From contig NZ_JAEUAK010000004.1 in assembly GCF_019511345.1 (NCBI RefSeq), positions 1 through 64,000 on the forward strand: 64,000 nt of DNA. The letters are read 5' to 3'. Shown one piece after another: positions 52,359-60,996 of this stretch. The notes under the pieces were generated by a model. It had not been told where the DNA came from. It did no database searches and was given only the letters and a program-made list of their open reading frames with translations. The stretch's first letter is position 1. Every line of letters starts with the position of its first letter. The translations under genes and the position numbers were made by a program. Source of the DNA: Rhizobium mesosinicum (GTDB lineage Bacteria; Pseudomonadota; Alphaproteobacteria; Rhizobiales; Rhizobiaceae).

Positions 52359-54140
52359 CTAAAGCGAAGCGGAGCGCCTGGCTCTGAAAGGAATGAGGGC
52401 GCTTGCGACGATATCCCGGTCGGCCTCGTCGCCGAAAACACAGGTGCGATTGCGCCCCTTCTTCTTGGCGCAGTAAAGCGCCTCGTCGGCCGATGCGATG
52501 AGTTGGCGCCAGCCATCTGCGCCGCACGGGCTGGAGGCGATACCGATGCTGACGGTGATAGAGATATCTATGCCGGTTTCTGCATCACGGATGATATGCG
52601 CCTGAATGCGGCCGCGAAGTTCTTCCGCAAAATCCACGGTGTTCGAAAGGTCCGATGTGGAAACGAGAACGGCGAACTCCTCGCCGCCATAGCGCGCAAC
52701 GATGTCGGTCGGCCGCATCGCGCTCTGCAGCAGCGCCGCGATTTCGACGAGCACTTTATCCCCCGTCAGGTGCCCATAGGTATCGTTGACCGCCTTGAAG
52801 TGGTCGATATCGATCAACATCAGGCAGATATCTTCCTCGCGCTCCGAAGGCACATTGCCGAAGCCTTCCAGCGCCCGGCGGTTCCAGACGCCGGTCAGTC
52901 CGTCCTTTTCGGCCTGCGTCTTCAGGCGGGCCTCGTATTCGGCGCGCTCGTCCAGCTTGCCGCGCAGCAGTTCCAGCGCTTCGAACAGGCTGCGCATCTC
53001 CGGCGCCTTGGAGATCGTCTCGAGGTCTGTCATGCCGCTGCCCTCGGCAAGCGCAATGATCTGCCGGCGCGCCGTCAGCAGCGGATCGAGCATATGAAGG
53101 CGGATCGAGCGGAAAAGCATAAACAGCACCGCGAGAGCCGAAGCCGTGATCACAGCGATGACCGACAGCCGATAGGACGCGGCATCATGCTGGGTTCGGT
53201 AGCGCTTCACCACATCGTCGAGGAAGAGCGTGCGCAGCCGTTCGAGCGGCCGCAGCGTCGGAACATAATCGCGCGTCAGATCGACTGCCGAAACTGAATA
53301 ATCCCCCGAGATCTTGCCCTGCTCGATCAATATCATCACGAGGTCGAGGCCGGATCCGAAAAAGATCGTGTCGACATCCTTCATGAGGTCGGCAGACAAC
53401 GCATCGTGGTCGGTGATGACCTTCTGGCCCTGCATCAGCGTTCGCAATTCCAGAAGCCGGCCGATGGTGAGGCTGGCATCGGTGACATTGCTGTCGCGCA
53501 GCGGCTGGCGCGTTGCGATTGGCCCCATGATCTGCGAGGCGGCCCGGCCGCCATATTCGCGCATGTCGCTGATCATCCGTCCCGTCAGGAAAGGCGCTGT
53601 CAGTTCCGGCCGCCCGCTCGTGAAGGCCGCCACATGCCAGTCGACGACGGCTTGAAATGTTTCGATCACCTCGATCATTTCCCCGATCGCGGCCTGGACG
53701 CCCTCCGGCCGGCGTTCGGCAAGCGGCGTTGCGGCAATCCGGTCCACGGTCTCGCGGGCTTTGCGAAGCTGGTCCCTTGTATCGGCAAGAGCCTTCTGCA
53801 GATCGGGCAAGGGGCAGAAAATCTCGACGGCAATCGGCTCGTCGAGAGCCTCGAGCGCCAGATCGCTGATGCGCCGGAAGGTCGTCAGCCGCTCTATCGC
53901 CAGGAGGTCGCTGCCCGGCTCGATCGCCAGGATATCGTTGGCCGGGCCACGCTCCGCGGACATGCGGGTGGCAGCCTCCAGGACCTGGCGGAAGCGCTCG
54001 ATGGCAAGCAGGTTGTCTTGGGTCGAACGGTAGCTCTCATACGTCGGAATGAGGGCGCTTGCTGTCAGAACCAGGGTGAGAAAGGCAACGATAACGGTTG
54101 CAAACAGCAGCTTTCCCTCAAGAGTGATGCGGTTCATCAA
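52359..54140 (-). CDS. Membrane-anchored diguanylate cyclase (GGDEF)
   Basis: A 593-residue protein predicted to make cyclic di-GMP. TM1 is at residues 13-35 and a long periplasmic helical sensor region (about 40-325) precedes TM2 (about 325-348). A linker leads to the GGDEF domain (about 425-580) with DGLTGVWNRRALEGF, LMLIDIDHFKAVNDTYGH and active-site RYGGEEFAVL. An allosteric RxxD inhibitory site is not obvious. It has no EAL domain. The signal sensed is unknown. Single gene. Confidence 0.9.
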   Translation of the reverse strand: MMNRITLEGKLLFATVIVAFLTLVLTASALIPTYESYRSTQDNLLAIERFRQVLEAATRMSAERGPANDILAIEPGSDLLAIERLTTFRRISDLALEALDEPIAVEIFCPLPDLQKALADTRDQLRKARETVDRIAATPLAERRPEGVQAAIGEMIEVIETFQAVVDWHVAAFTSGRPELTAPFLTGRMISDMREYGGRAASQIMGPIATRQPLRDSNVTDASLTIGRLLELRTLMQGQKVITDHDALSADLMKDVDTIFFGSGLDLVMILIEQGKISGDYSVSAVDLTRDYVPTLRPLERLRTLFLDDVVKRYRTQHDAASYRLSVIAVITASALAVLFMLFRSIRLHMLDPLLTARRQIIALAEGSGMTDLETISKAPEMRSLFEALELLRGKLDERAEYEARLKTQAEKDGLTGVWNRRALEGFGNVPSEREEDICLMLIDIDHFKAVNDTYGHLTGDKVLVEIAALLQSAMRPTDIVARYGGEEFAVLVSTSDLSNTVDFAEELRGRIQAHIIRDAETGIDISITVSIGIASSPCGADGWRQLIASADEALYCAKKKGRNRTCVFGDEADRDIVASALIPFRARRSASL

Positions 54141-54521
54141 ACCGATCCCTTTCCCTGTCCCGTTATCCTCGCCGGCTCCGTTGCCGTTCGCTGAACATGC
54201 CGATATCAGGCATATATTACCGAATTTGAGTATAGCCGGCGATAATGCCGAAAGGGTTAAGAAAAGGCGCCTAAATGACTGCTCTGTGACGAGTTATATT
54301 GACCAGGAAAGGTTCTAGGCTCGGGGCCTATTAATTTCGTTTGAGATGTGATTCTGCCAAATGGTCTACAGGATTTGAACAAACAGAGCCGCTCAACAAC
54401 TTCGTCCATGTCGCCGTAACTTCGGCTGATCCGCTCCTCGAAGATGATAGCTGTTTCCACGCCCATCTCCTGCTACCATGATCCGCTGCAAGACTACTTG
54501 AACTCGATGGATGGCAACGAA
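54141..54521. other. Intergenic region between the GGDEF and LysR genes
   Basis: This 381-bp stretch is less GC-rich than its surroundings. A minus-strand frame starting GTG (54460) with AGGAG about 6 bases upstream encodes up to about 67 residues (ETAIIFEERISRSYGDMDEV near its start), but the later half is not protein-like. It could be a gene remnant. Otherwise nothing was recognised. Confidence 0.3.
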
Positions 54522-55430
54522 TTACCGGACCGTGGTTTCCTTGCGGCACATGTCGATGAATGCGCGTAACGGCGTCGATGTGAAGCGGCTTGGATAATAG
54601 AGGCGTGGTCCCTCTTGTTCGGCCCACCAGTCGGGCAGTACCGGAACGAGAGTTCCGGCGCCGAGATCATCATCAAGCCAGTTGCGGAACGTGCCGATAA
54701 TGCCCAGTCCGGCTTGGGCGTAGCTCAATCCCGTATTCAATGCGTTCACGCTTAGAACGAGCCGCGTCAAAGGTTTCACATTTGCCGATTTATCTCCGTT
54801 TCGCAAAGCCCAGGGAATAAGCTGTCCGCTGGGCAAGCCGTATCGGATCGCGTAATGGTCCGTCAGTTGAGATGGTGTTTCAGGAAGGCCGTACTTCTCG
54901 ATATAGGATGGTGCGGCCGCAAGCGCCATCTGCTGCACGCGAGGACCGATTGGAACGGAAATCATATCCTTCTCGACGGATGCGCCGTAGCGGATGCCCG
55001 CGTCGCATCCTGCCTCAATGATGTCGACGAGACTGTTCTCCATAACGATCTCGACTTCCACGGCCGGATGTCTCCGCTGGTATTCCACGATTAGGGGCGG
55101 CAGGATGTCCGGCATGACCGCCCCTGGAACGTTGAGTTTCAAGCGCCCTTTTACGAAGTCTGCCGAGCGCATCGTTTCCAAACAAGCCGCATCCATTTCA
55201 GTCATCAGAGGCTGTAAGCGGCTTGCCAGTGCCTGGCCTTCATCTGTCGCCCGAATGCTCCGGGTGGTTCGCAGGAGAAGCGGCACGCCAAGTTGCTTCT
55301 CGATCCGCGAGACCGTCGTACTGACTTTCGATGGCGCGATCCCCAGCCGTATCGCTGCAGCCCGGAAACCTCCTTCGTTTAGCACTGTCAGAAACACTCG
55401 CAGGTCATTTGGAGGTACATTGTTCTTCAT
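54522..55430 (-). CDS. LysR family transcriptional regulator
   Basis: About 302 residues with a LysR helix-turn-helix (DLRVFLTVLNEGGFRAAAIR, then LGIAPSKVSTTVSRIEKQLG) and a substrate-binding-like effector domain that includes GRLKLNVPGAVMPDILPPLI and AGLGIIGTFRNWLDDDLGAG. This resembles the PA-family group that regulates divergent NmrA or reductase genes. ATG 55430 is chosen; the frame opens at 55466. It is divergent from the NmrA-type gene with a 109-bp gap containing a matching inverted repeat. Codon use is a little less GC-biased than in the neighbours, suggesting later acquisition. Confidence 0.85.
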   Translation of the reverse strand: MKNNVPPNDLRVFLTVLNEGGFRAAAIRLGIAPSKVSTTVSRIEKQLGVPLLLRTTRSIRATDEGQALASRLQPLMTEMDAACLETMRSADFVKGRLKLNVPGAVMPDILPPLIVEYQRRHPAVEVEIVMENSLVDIIEAGCDAGIRYGASVEKDMISVPIGPRVQQMALAAAPSYIEKYGLPETPSQLTDHYAIRYGLPSGQLIPWALRNGDKSANVKPLTRLVLSVNALNTGLSYAQAGLGIIGTFRNWLDDDLGAGTLVPVLPDWWAEQEGPRLYYPSRFTSTPLRAFIDMCRKETTVR

Positions 55431-55451
55431 AGAGAACAAGCTATTCGAGAT

Positions 55452-55482
55452 TTTGTAGATTAACAATAAAACGGCCTACAAA
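55452..55482. promoter_or_regulatory. LysR-type inverted repeat in the divergent promoter
   Basis: TTTGTAG at 55452-55458 and CTACAAA at 55476-55482 are perfect inverted halves separated by 17 bases, located between the LysR gene and its divergent target. Such spaced dyads match LysR-type binding sites. Confidence 0.5.
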
Positions 55483-55539
55483 TATATCCGCTGTAACAGT
55501 CACCTGCCTGAAAAGGGCTTCAAACAAAGGAATGCAGCG

Positions 55540-56400
55540 ATGCTCATCGTTACAGGAGCCTCGGGCAAACTCGGCCGCAAGATCGTCGAAAACCTGTTAC
55601 GTCATGTGTCCGCCAGGGAAATCGGCGTCAGTGTGCGTGATCCGAACAAAGTTTTGGATATGGAAGCAAGCGGAGTGCGTGTCCGCCGGGGCGATTACAG
55701 CGACGCCGCCAGCCTGCGCCATGCGTGGGCCGGTGCAAAACGACTTCTCCTAATTTCCTCCAACGCAGCTGCAACAGGTGGCAACCCGTTGGAGCAGCAC
55801 GCCAACGCCATAGGTGTTGCACGCGAAATTGGTGTGAAACGCATTTTCTACACAAGCCAGGTATCCAGTTCGGCTACGTCTTATTTCCCGCCCGGCCGTG
55901 ATCATGCCGCCACGGAGGCCATGCTGGCGGAGTCGGGTATTGCCTGGACAGCAATGCGCCACGGTTTTTACGCGGCAAGTGCGCTGATGATGAACAAGCG
56001 TGGTTTCGACGCGGGCAAGCTGGAAGGTCCTGAAGACGGCAAGGTTGCATGGGCAACGCATGACGATCTCGCGGCCGCTGACGCCAGACTGCTCGTCGGG
56101 GACGAAGTGATGGACGGCCCGACAGCGCCGCTCACCGGAAGCGAATCTCTGGATCTCGCCGATCTTGCGATTATCGCAGGAGAACTTCTGTGCAAGCCTA
56201 TTTCAAGGTCGATCGCAAGCGAAGAGAGTGTGAAAGCGAATGCGCAGGCTGCTGGGATTTCTGATGGGACAATAGCAGTGATGCTGGGATATTACCGCGC
56301 AGCCCGTGCGGGAGAGTTCGCGGCAACTGATCCCACACTTGCAAGGATACTAGGACGCGCACCCGAGACCATGAGGACATTTCTGAAGACGAACCTCTAG
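55540..56400 (+). CDS. NAD(P)H-binding NmrA/QorB-like protein
   Basis: A 286-residue atypical SDR. It begins with the Rossmann motif LIVTGASGKLGRKIVENLL and has the positions typical of the NmrA/QorB group (GVSVRDPNK, GVRVRRGDYSDAASL, KRIFYTSQVSSS). QorB-type proteins reduce quinones or act as redox sensors. The presence of a LysR regulator divergently placed suggests inducible expression by an aromatic or quinone compound; this is inferred. AAGGAATGC precedes the ATG. A palindromic repeat lies downstream. Confidence 0.8.
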   Translation: MLIVTGASGKLGRKIVENLLRHVSAREIGVSVRDPNKVLDMEASGVRVRRGDYSDAASLRHAWAGAKRLLLISSNAAATGGNPLEQHANAIGVAREIGVKRIFYTSQVSSSATSYFPPGRDHAATEAMLAESGIAWTAMRHGFYAASALMMNKRGFDAGKLEGPEDGKVAWATHDDLAAADARLLVGDEVMDGPTAPLTGSESLDLADLAIIAGELLCKPISRSIASEESVKANAQAAGISDGTIAVMLGYYRAARAGEFAATDPTLARILGRAPETMRTFLKTNL

Positions 56401-56512
56401 TGTTGTGACTCTAATGGTTGTTTCGCCCTCGCGACCTTTTCGAGGATTTGGACGGGGGGACTTTGTCCAGACGAAGGGTTCGGAGTCGGGTGATGTCGGC
56501 AAAGAAGCGCTC

Positions 56513-56616
56513 CTAAAGCGCGTCGCGATCTTTCAGATTCGCTTGCTGCGCTTTAGGTCTTTGCTTTGACGCATGTCGTTGCCGCAAAACCGCTGCACAC
56601 TTTTTGCTCGACATGC
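56513..56616. repeat. Palindromic intergenic repeat, copy A (inverted)
   Basis: The reverse complement aligns over nearly its full length with copy B at 59409-59504, including GTGTGCAGCGGTTTTGCG and the flanking AAAGCG and CGCTTTAG arms. With the shorter copies at 8374 and 30814 this defines a repeat family. It fills most of the gap between the NmrA-type gene and the glutamylputrescine synthetase gene. Positions 56401-56512 contain nothing I recognise. Confidence 0.75.
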
Positions 56617-56617
56617 T

Positions 56618-57964
56618 TCAGAGGCGTGCGAGATAAGTTCGGTAATCGAAATCCGATACTGTGCGCAGATGCGCGATCGCTTCCTTATACTTCGTGTCGC
56701 CGTAGAGCTTGCGATACCGCTCGCCGAAAATATCGGCGATGAAGTCTGATTGCCGGAAGGTTTCCACCGCCGTCAGGAAATCGTGCGTCAGCCGCTTCAC
56801 GCCCTCCGGCATGTGGGCGGGTGTCGTTTCCTCGCCGGGATCGAGATCGCCGTTCAGGCCGAGCAGCATGCCGCCAAGGATGGCCGCCAGCAGCAGATAG
56901 GGATTGGCATCGGCACCCGCCACGCGATGCTCGATGCGCGCCGCCGGCCCGTTGCTGTCAGGAATCCGGATCGCCGTGCCGCGATGCCCGTTGCCCCAGG
57001 TCAGGTCGGTGGGTGCGAAGGATCCCGGCTGGAAACGGCGATAGGAATTGGCGAAGGGCGCAAAGACGAGCTGTGCCTCCTGCATGGTCTGCAACAGGCC
57101 TGCCGTCACCGATTTCAGAAGCTTCGGTTCGCCTCCTTTGGCGTCGAGGATATTATTGCCGTGACTGTCGATGATGCTCGCATGCACATGCAGCCCTGAG
57201 CCGGCTTGGTCCGAATAGGGCTTGGCCATGCAGGTGGATTTCAGCCCGTGCTTGCGCGCCGCCTGCTCGGCGACGCGCTTCAGGTAGAGGCAGTCGTCGG
57301 CGGCCGCCAGGGCATCAGGTCGGTGCAGCAGGTTCACTTCGAACTGGCCGGGACCGAATTCCGCCGTCGTCGCCTCCGCCGGCAGGTCCATCGCCTTGGC
57401 ATAGGCGCGCAGTGTCTGCAGGTAGTCGTCGAGTGCATCGGCGGCGCGCATGTCATAGAGCTGGAAGCCGTTCGGATCGCCGCGATAGGTCAGGCTTGCA
57501 GGCGGGGAGGGGATGCCGGTCTCGCGCCAGCTTTCCTCGATCACATAGAATTCCAGTTCCGTCGCCACGACAGGCGTCAGCCCGCGCTCGGCATAGCGTT
57601 CGAGAACGGAGGCGAGAATACCGCGCGGGTCCATGAAGCTGCGCCTGCCGTCGAATTCGTGCATGGTGGCAAGCACCTGCATGGAACCCTCCGGCGCCCA
57701 GGGCATCGACGTCAGGCTGCGCTTGTCGGGAACGAGATTGCCGTCGGGGTCGCCGATCGTCAGCGACAGGCCCGTGATATCGTCATTGTCGTCGCCCCAG
57801 ATATCGAGCGACTGCGTCGAGGTCGGCAGGCGAATATCGCCGGCCCAGACCTTCTTTTCGGCCGAAAGCGGCAGCTGTTTGCCGCGCAGATCGCCATTCA
57901 TTCCGACAACAAGGATCTCGAAACGCGGATCGCCCGCTTCAGCCTCTTTGCCCTTGCTCGTCAT
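56618..57964 (-). CDS. puuA: Gamma-glutamylputrescine synthetase-like glutamine synthetase
   Basis: About 448 residues of the glutamine synthetase superfamily. Catalytic regions are visible: VATELEFYVIEESW (first Glu pair), TAEFGPGQFEVNL, the GLHVHASIID stretch, NSYRRFQPGSFAPTDLTWG and the arginine-rich EHRVAGADANPYL. It lacks the adenylylation tyrosine signature of GlnA, and it is divergent from a putrescine-type aminotransferase. It is therefore more likely to glutamylate putrescine or a related polyamine (Puu pathway) than to assimilate ammonium. ATG 57964 is preceded by AAGG. The neighbour-based specificity is inferred. Confidence 0.8.
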   Translation of the reverse strand: MTSKGKEAEAGDPRFEILVVGMNGDLRGKQLPLSAEKKVWAGDIRLPTSTQSLDIWGDDNDDITGLSLTIGDPDGNLVPDKRSLTSMPWAPEGSMQVLATMHEFDGRRSFMDPRGILASVLERYAERGLTPVVATELEFYVIEESWRETGIPSPPASLTYRGDPNGFQLYDMRAADALDDYLQTLRAYAKAMDLPAEATTAEFGPGQFEVNLLHRPDALAAADDCLYLKRVAEQAARKHGLKSTCMAKPYSDQAGSGLHVHASIIDSHGNNILDAKGGEPKLLKSVTAGLLQTMQEAQLVFAPFANSYRRFQPGSFAPTDLTWGNGHRGTAIRIPDSNGPAARIEHRVAGADANPYLLLAAILGGMLLGLNGDLDPGEETTPAHMPEGVKRLTHDFLTAVETFRQSDFIADIFGERYRKLYGDTKYKEAIAHLRTVSDFDYRTYLARL

Positions 57965-58039
57965 GACCTTGAAAATCCTCTCGCAGAAGGCCAAGGTCGT
58001 AAACCATCACCGGAAGCCTTTCAATCCGAAGGTCTAATC

Positions 58040-59407
58040 ATGTCCGATACTTACCCGCTGCCCAATCTTGCTGCGATCGATGCCGCCCATCATCTGCATC
58101 CCTTCTCCGACATGAAGAAGCTGAATGCCGAAGGCACGCGCATCATCCAGCGCGGTGAGGGCGTGCATATCTTCGATAGCCACGGCAAAAAGTATCTCGA
58201 TGGCTTCGCAGGCCTCTGGTGCGTCAATATCGGCTACGGCCGTAAGGAAATCGCCGATGCCGTTGCCAGGCAGATCAACGAGCTTCCCTATTACAATACC
58301 TTCTTCGGCACGACCTCGCCGCCGACTACGCTGTTGGCGCAGAAGGTGACCTCTAAGGCCGGCCCGCGCTTCAACCATATCTTCTTCACCGGTTCTGGTT
58401 CGGAGGCGAACGACACCTGGTTCCGCATGGCCCGCGTCTACTGGGCTGCCGTCGGCAAGCCGCAGAAGAAGACGGTCATTGCGCGGCGCAACGGCTATCA
58501 CGGCTCGACGGTTGCCGGCGCCAGCCTCGGCGGCATGAAATACATGCATGAACAGGGCGACCTGCCGATATCAGGCATCGTCCATATCGGTCAGCCCTAT
58601 TGGTATGGCGAGGGCGGCGATCTCTCGCCTGCCGAATTCGGCCTGAAGGTTGCCCGCGAGTTGGATGCCAAGATCGATGAACTCGGCGAAGAGAATGTCG
58701 CAGCCTTCGTTGCCGAACCGGTCCAGGGCGCTGCCGGTGTCATCATCCCGCCGGAGACCTACTGGCCAGAGATCGACCGCATCTGCAAGGCCCGCAACAT
58801 CCTGTTGGTCACTGATGAGGTCATCTGTGGCTTCGGGCGGCTGGGCGAATGGTTCGGCCATCAGTATTTCGGCGTCGAGCCGGATTTTGCACCGGTCGCC
58901 AAGGGACTTTCCTCGGGTTACCTGCCGATCGGCGGCGTGCTCGTCAGCGATCGCATTGCCGACGTGCTGATCAACGAGGTCGGCGATTTCAACCACGGCT
59001 TCACCTATTCCGGCCACCCGGTCTGCGCTGCCGCAGCGCTTGAAAACCTGCGCATCCTGGAGGAGGAGAAGGTGGTCGAGCGTGTGCGCGACGATATTGG
59101 CCCCTATTTCGCCAAGAAATGGGGCGCCCTTGCCGAGCACGATTTCGTCGGCGAGGCGCAAAGCATCGGTCTGATGGGTGGCCTGCAGCTCGCCTCTGAC
59201 AAGAAGACCCGCACCCGTTTCGAAAAGCCCGATCCGATCGGCGCGCTGGTGCGCAATCATGCTCTCGCAAACGGCCTGGTGCTGCGCGCCACCGGCGATC
59301 GCATGCTGGCCTCCCCGCCGCTCGTCATCAGCCATGAGGAGGTCGATGAGATGGCGCGCATCGCCAAGATTGCGTTGAATGCTGCCTGGAAGGAGTTGCG
59401 GGCTTGA
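58040..59407 (+). CDS. spuC: Class III aminotransferase, putrescine/polyamine-type (SpuC-like)
   Basis: A 455-residue PLP-dependent transaminase. The PLP contacts include FTGSGSEANDTWFRMAR (about residues 116-132), the aspartate in LVTDEVICGFGRLG and the Schiff-base lysine in PVAKGLSSGYLP. The N-terminal HLHPFSDMKKL start is typical of the omega-amino acid/polyamine:pyruvate aminotransferases. The frame is open for 278 codons upstream of the ATG at 58040, but that part is the antisense of the neighbouring gene; AAGG precedes 58040. It shares a 75-bp divergent promoter with puuA, consistent with polyamine use as a nitrogen source. Confidence 0.85.
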   Translation: MSDTYPLPNLAAIDAAHHLHPFSDMKKLNAEGTRIIQRGEGVHIFDSHGKKYLDGFAGLWCVNIGYGRKEIADAVARQINELPYYNTFFGTTSPPTTLLAQKVTSKAGPRFNHIFFTGSGSEANDTWFRMARVYWAAVGKPQKKTVIARRNGYHGSTVAGASLGGMKYMHEQGDLPISGIVHIGQPYWYGEGGDLSPAEFGLKVARELDAKIDELGEENVAAFVAEPVQGAAGVIIPPETYWPEIDRICKARNILLVTDEVICGFGRLGEWFGHQYFGVEPDFAPVAKGLSSGYLPIGGVLVSDRIADVLINEVGDFNHGFTYSGHPVCAAAALENLRILEEEKVVERVRDDIGPYFAKKWGALAEHDFVGEAQSIGLMGGLQLASDKKTRTRFEKPDPIGALVRNHALANGLVLRATGDRMLASPPLVISHEEVDEMARIAKIALNAAWKELRA

Positions 59408-59408
59408 A

Positions 59409-59504
59409 GCCTGTCGCGCAAAGTGTGCAGCGGTTTTGCGACAACGACTGCGTCAAGCAAAGGCTTAAAGCGTGGCAAGCAATCCGAAGGATTGCGACAC
59501 GCTT
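59409..59504. repeat. Palindromic intergenic repeat, copy B
   Basis: It shares with copy A (reverse complement of 56513-56616) the core GTGTGCAGCGGTTTTGCG and both outer arms (CTGTCGCGC and GACACGCTT). It begins 2 bases after the aminotransferase stop and ends at the stop codon of the convergent glycosyltransferase gene, filling the entire gap. It may serve as a bidirectional transcript end. Confidence 0.75.
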
Positions 59505-60994
59505 CAGGGATGGGCGACAGCATAAGCGAATTGATAGGTGTCACCCGGCCGGCCATAGATATAGGGCAGGGCAACGATATGCGTCTCCGGCTGCTTCAAG
59601 CCGTTTTGCGCAATGACATCCTTGAAATAATATTCTGGCCAGGCGGGCGGCGTTCTGCCCTTGTCATCGCGCCAGACGAAGACGACGGGATGTTTAGCAT
59701 CCACCTGGAACGTCGGCTTGAAGTCCGGATAGAAATAGGACTGCACCGGGGTGCCGGGCATCTGCAGCCGCATATTGCCGTCCAAATGCGGATCGTATCC
59801 GACGATGAGCCCCGGCTCGCCGCCGATCTCCTTGCGGATGGTCTCGGCGAAGCTCGCGTACGGGATGTTCAGCCGCTGATACTTGCCGAAGAGCGGGCCA
59901 TAATAGGCGCGCATGGCGAGCACGGCCAGGACTGCACCCATGATGACGCCACCGACAGCGATCGATTTGCGCAGTGGCGCTCCTGCATCGACTTCGGCAC
60001 TTTCGGCCTTCATGCAGATATAGAGCGGCAGGATGAGGAAGAGCGGCGTCAGCCATCGGTCGGCGACGTTGTCGACGCCGGCAAGCAGGATCATCAGCGC
60101 AATGGCGCCGATCTCGATCAGCAGGATGCGACCTGCAATTCTTGTCCAGCGGCTGGAGGTGCGCCACATTGCCGGCAGCGATTTGGCAAAGAGCGCCAGA
60201 AAGATGAAGACCGAGACGCCGGCGATGCCGATCATCGCGGAGATGAAGCGGAGAAAGCCGGTCGATACCTGCGACAGAAAGCTCTCCTCGTCACCGGTCA
60301 TCTTGTGCAGCGTTCGGTCGAGCGCAAGGTCGAGGTGCTGCAGGAACCACACCGCGTGCGGCAGCACGATAGCGACCGACAAGACGATCGTCAGCCCAAG
60401 TCGCCAGTCGAAAATCCGCTTGCGGAAATCGGTGTCGATGAGGGCGGCGACCAGGGCAGCGGCGGGAAGAAGCGCAAAATTATACTTCGATATCACGCCG
60501 ATGCCGGTCGCGATGCCGACGATGGCATAGGAGATTGTCGAGGGCGTCTTCAGCGTGCGGAAAAAGCCGTAGAGGAACAGCGAGCCGGCAAAGATCGTCG
60601 CCACCGAATGCGTCAGATCGCGCTGCGCCTCGAAGACGACCTGCGGCACGGTAAGCAGGCCGAGCGTCGCCACCACCACCAGGCCGTTGTTCTTCAATGT
60701 CAGCCGCGCCGTCAGCCAGTAGAAGACGTAGGAGAGGAACAGCATGCTGCATTTGAGGAACGACAGCGAAAACAGCGACACGCCGATGAGCGATGTCACG
60801 CCGTACTGCATCCAGTTGTAGAAGGGCGGCTGTGAATTATAGCCGAAGGCGAACCATTGCGAGAGCAGCATCTGCTCCGCCTCGTCGAGCTCCAGCGCAT
60901 TGGGAATGCTGAGCCGCACGATCAGGTGGAGCAGAAAATAAGCTCCGAGTACCGCCAGGATCAGATGTGGCCGGCGGCTGAAAAGACTCTTCAC
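59504..60994 (-). CDS. rgtD: GT-C type glycosyltransferase (ArnT-like), candidate RgtD
   Basis: A 496-residue integral membrane glycosyltransferase of the GT39/GT83 type with about twelve helices. The first periplasmic loop carries the acidic motif ALELDEAEQMLLSQWFAFG, as in enzymes that use polyprenyl-phosphate sugars. The start is GTG, 2 bases after the stop of the GT2 gene, so the two are coupled. In Rhizobium leguminosarum an ArnT-like enzyme, RgtD, transfers galacturonic acid from a dodecaprenyl-phosphate donor to lipid A and is encoded next to the donor synthase RgtE. The match in order and size supports this name; substrate specificity is not shown by sequence. Confidence 0.55.
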   Translation of the reverse strand: MKSLFSRRPHLILAVLGAYFLLHLIVRLSIPNALELDEAEQMLLSQWFAFGYNSQPPFYNWMQYGVTSLIGVSLFSLSFLKCSMLFLSYVFYWLTARLTLKNNGLVVVATLGLLTVPQVVFEAQRDLTHSVATIFAGSLFLYGFFRTLKTPSTISYAIVGIATGIGVISKYNFALLPAAALVAALIDTDFRKRIFDWRLGLTIVLSVAIVLPHAVWFLQHLDLALDRTLHKMTGDEESFLSQVSTGFLRFISAMIGIAGVSVFIFLALFAKSLPAMWRTSSRWTRIAGRILLIEIGAIALMILLAGVDNVADRWLTPLFLILPLYICMKAESAEVDAGAPLRKSIAVGGVIMGAVLAVLAMRAYYGPLFGKYQRLNIPYASFAETIRKEIGGEPGLIVGYDPHLDGNMRLQMPGTPVQSYFYPDFKPTFQVDAKHPVVFVWRDDKGRTPPAWPEYYFKDVIAQNGLKQPETHIVALPYIYGRPGDTYQFAYAVAHP

Positions 60995-60996
60995 GT

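Noticed and set aside
57206..58039. Open frame of 278 codons in front of the aminotransferase start, giving a 733-residue fusion
   Set aside because: It is antisense to the glutamylputrescine synthetase gene, and the aminotransferase has a normal family start and ribosome site at 58040.
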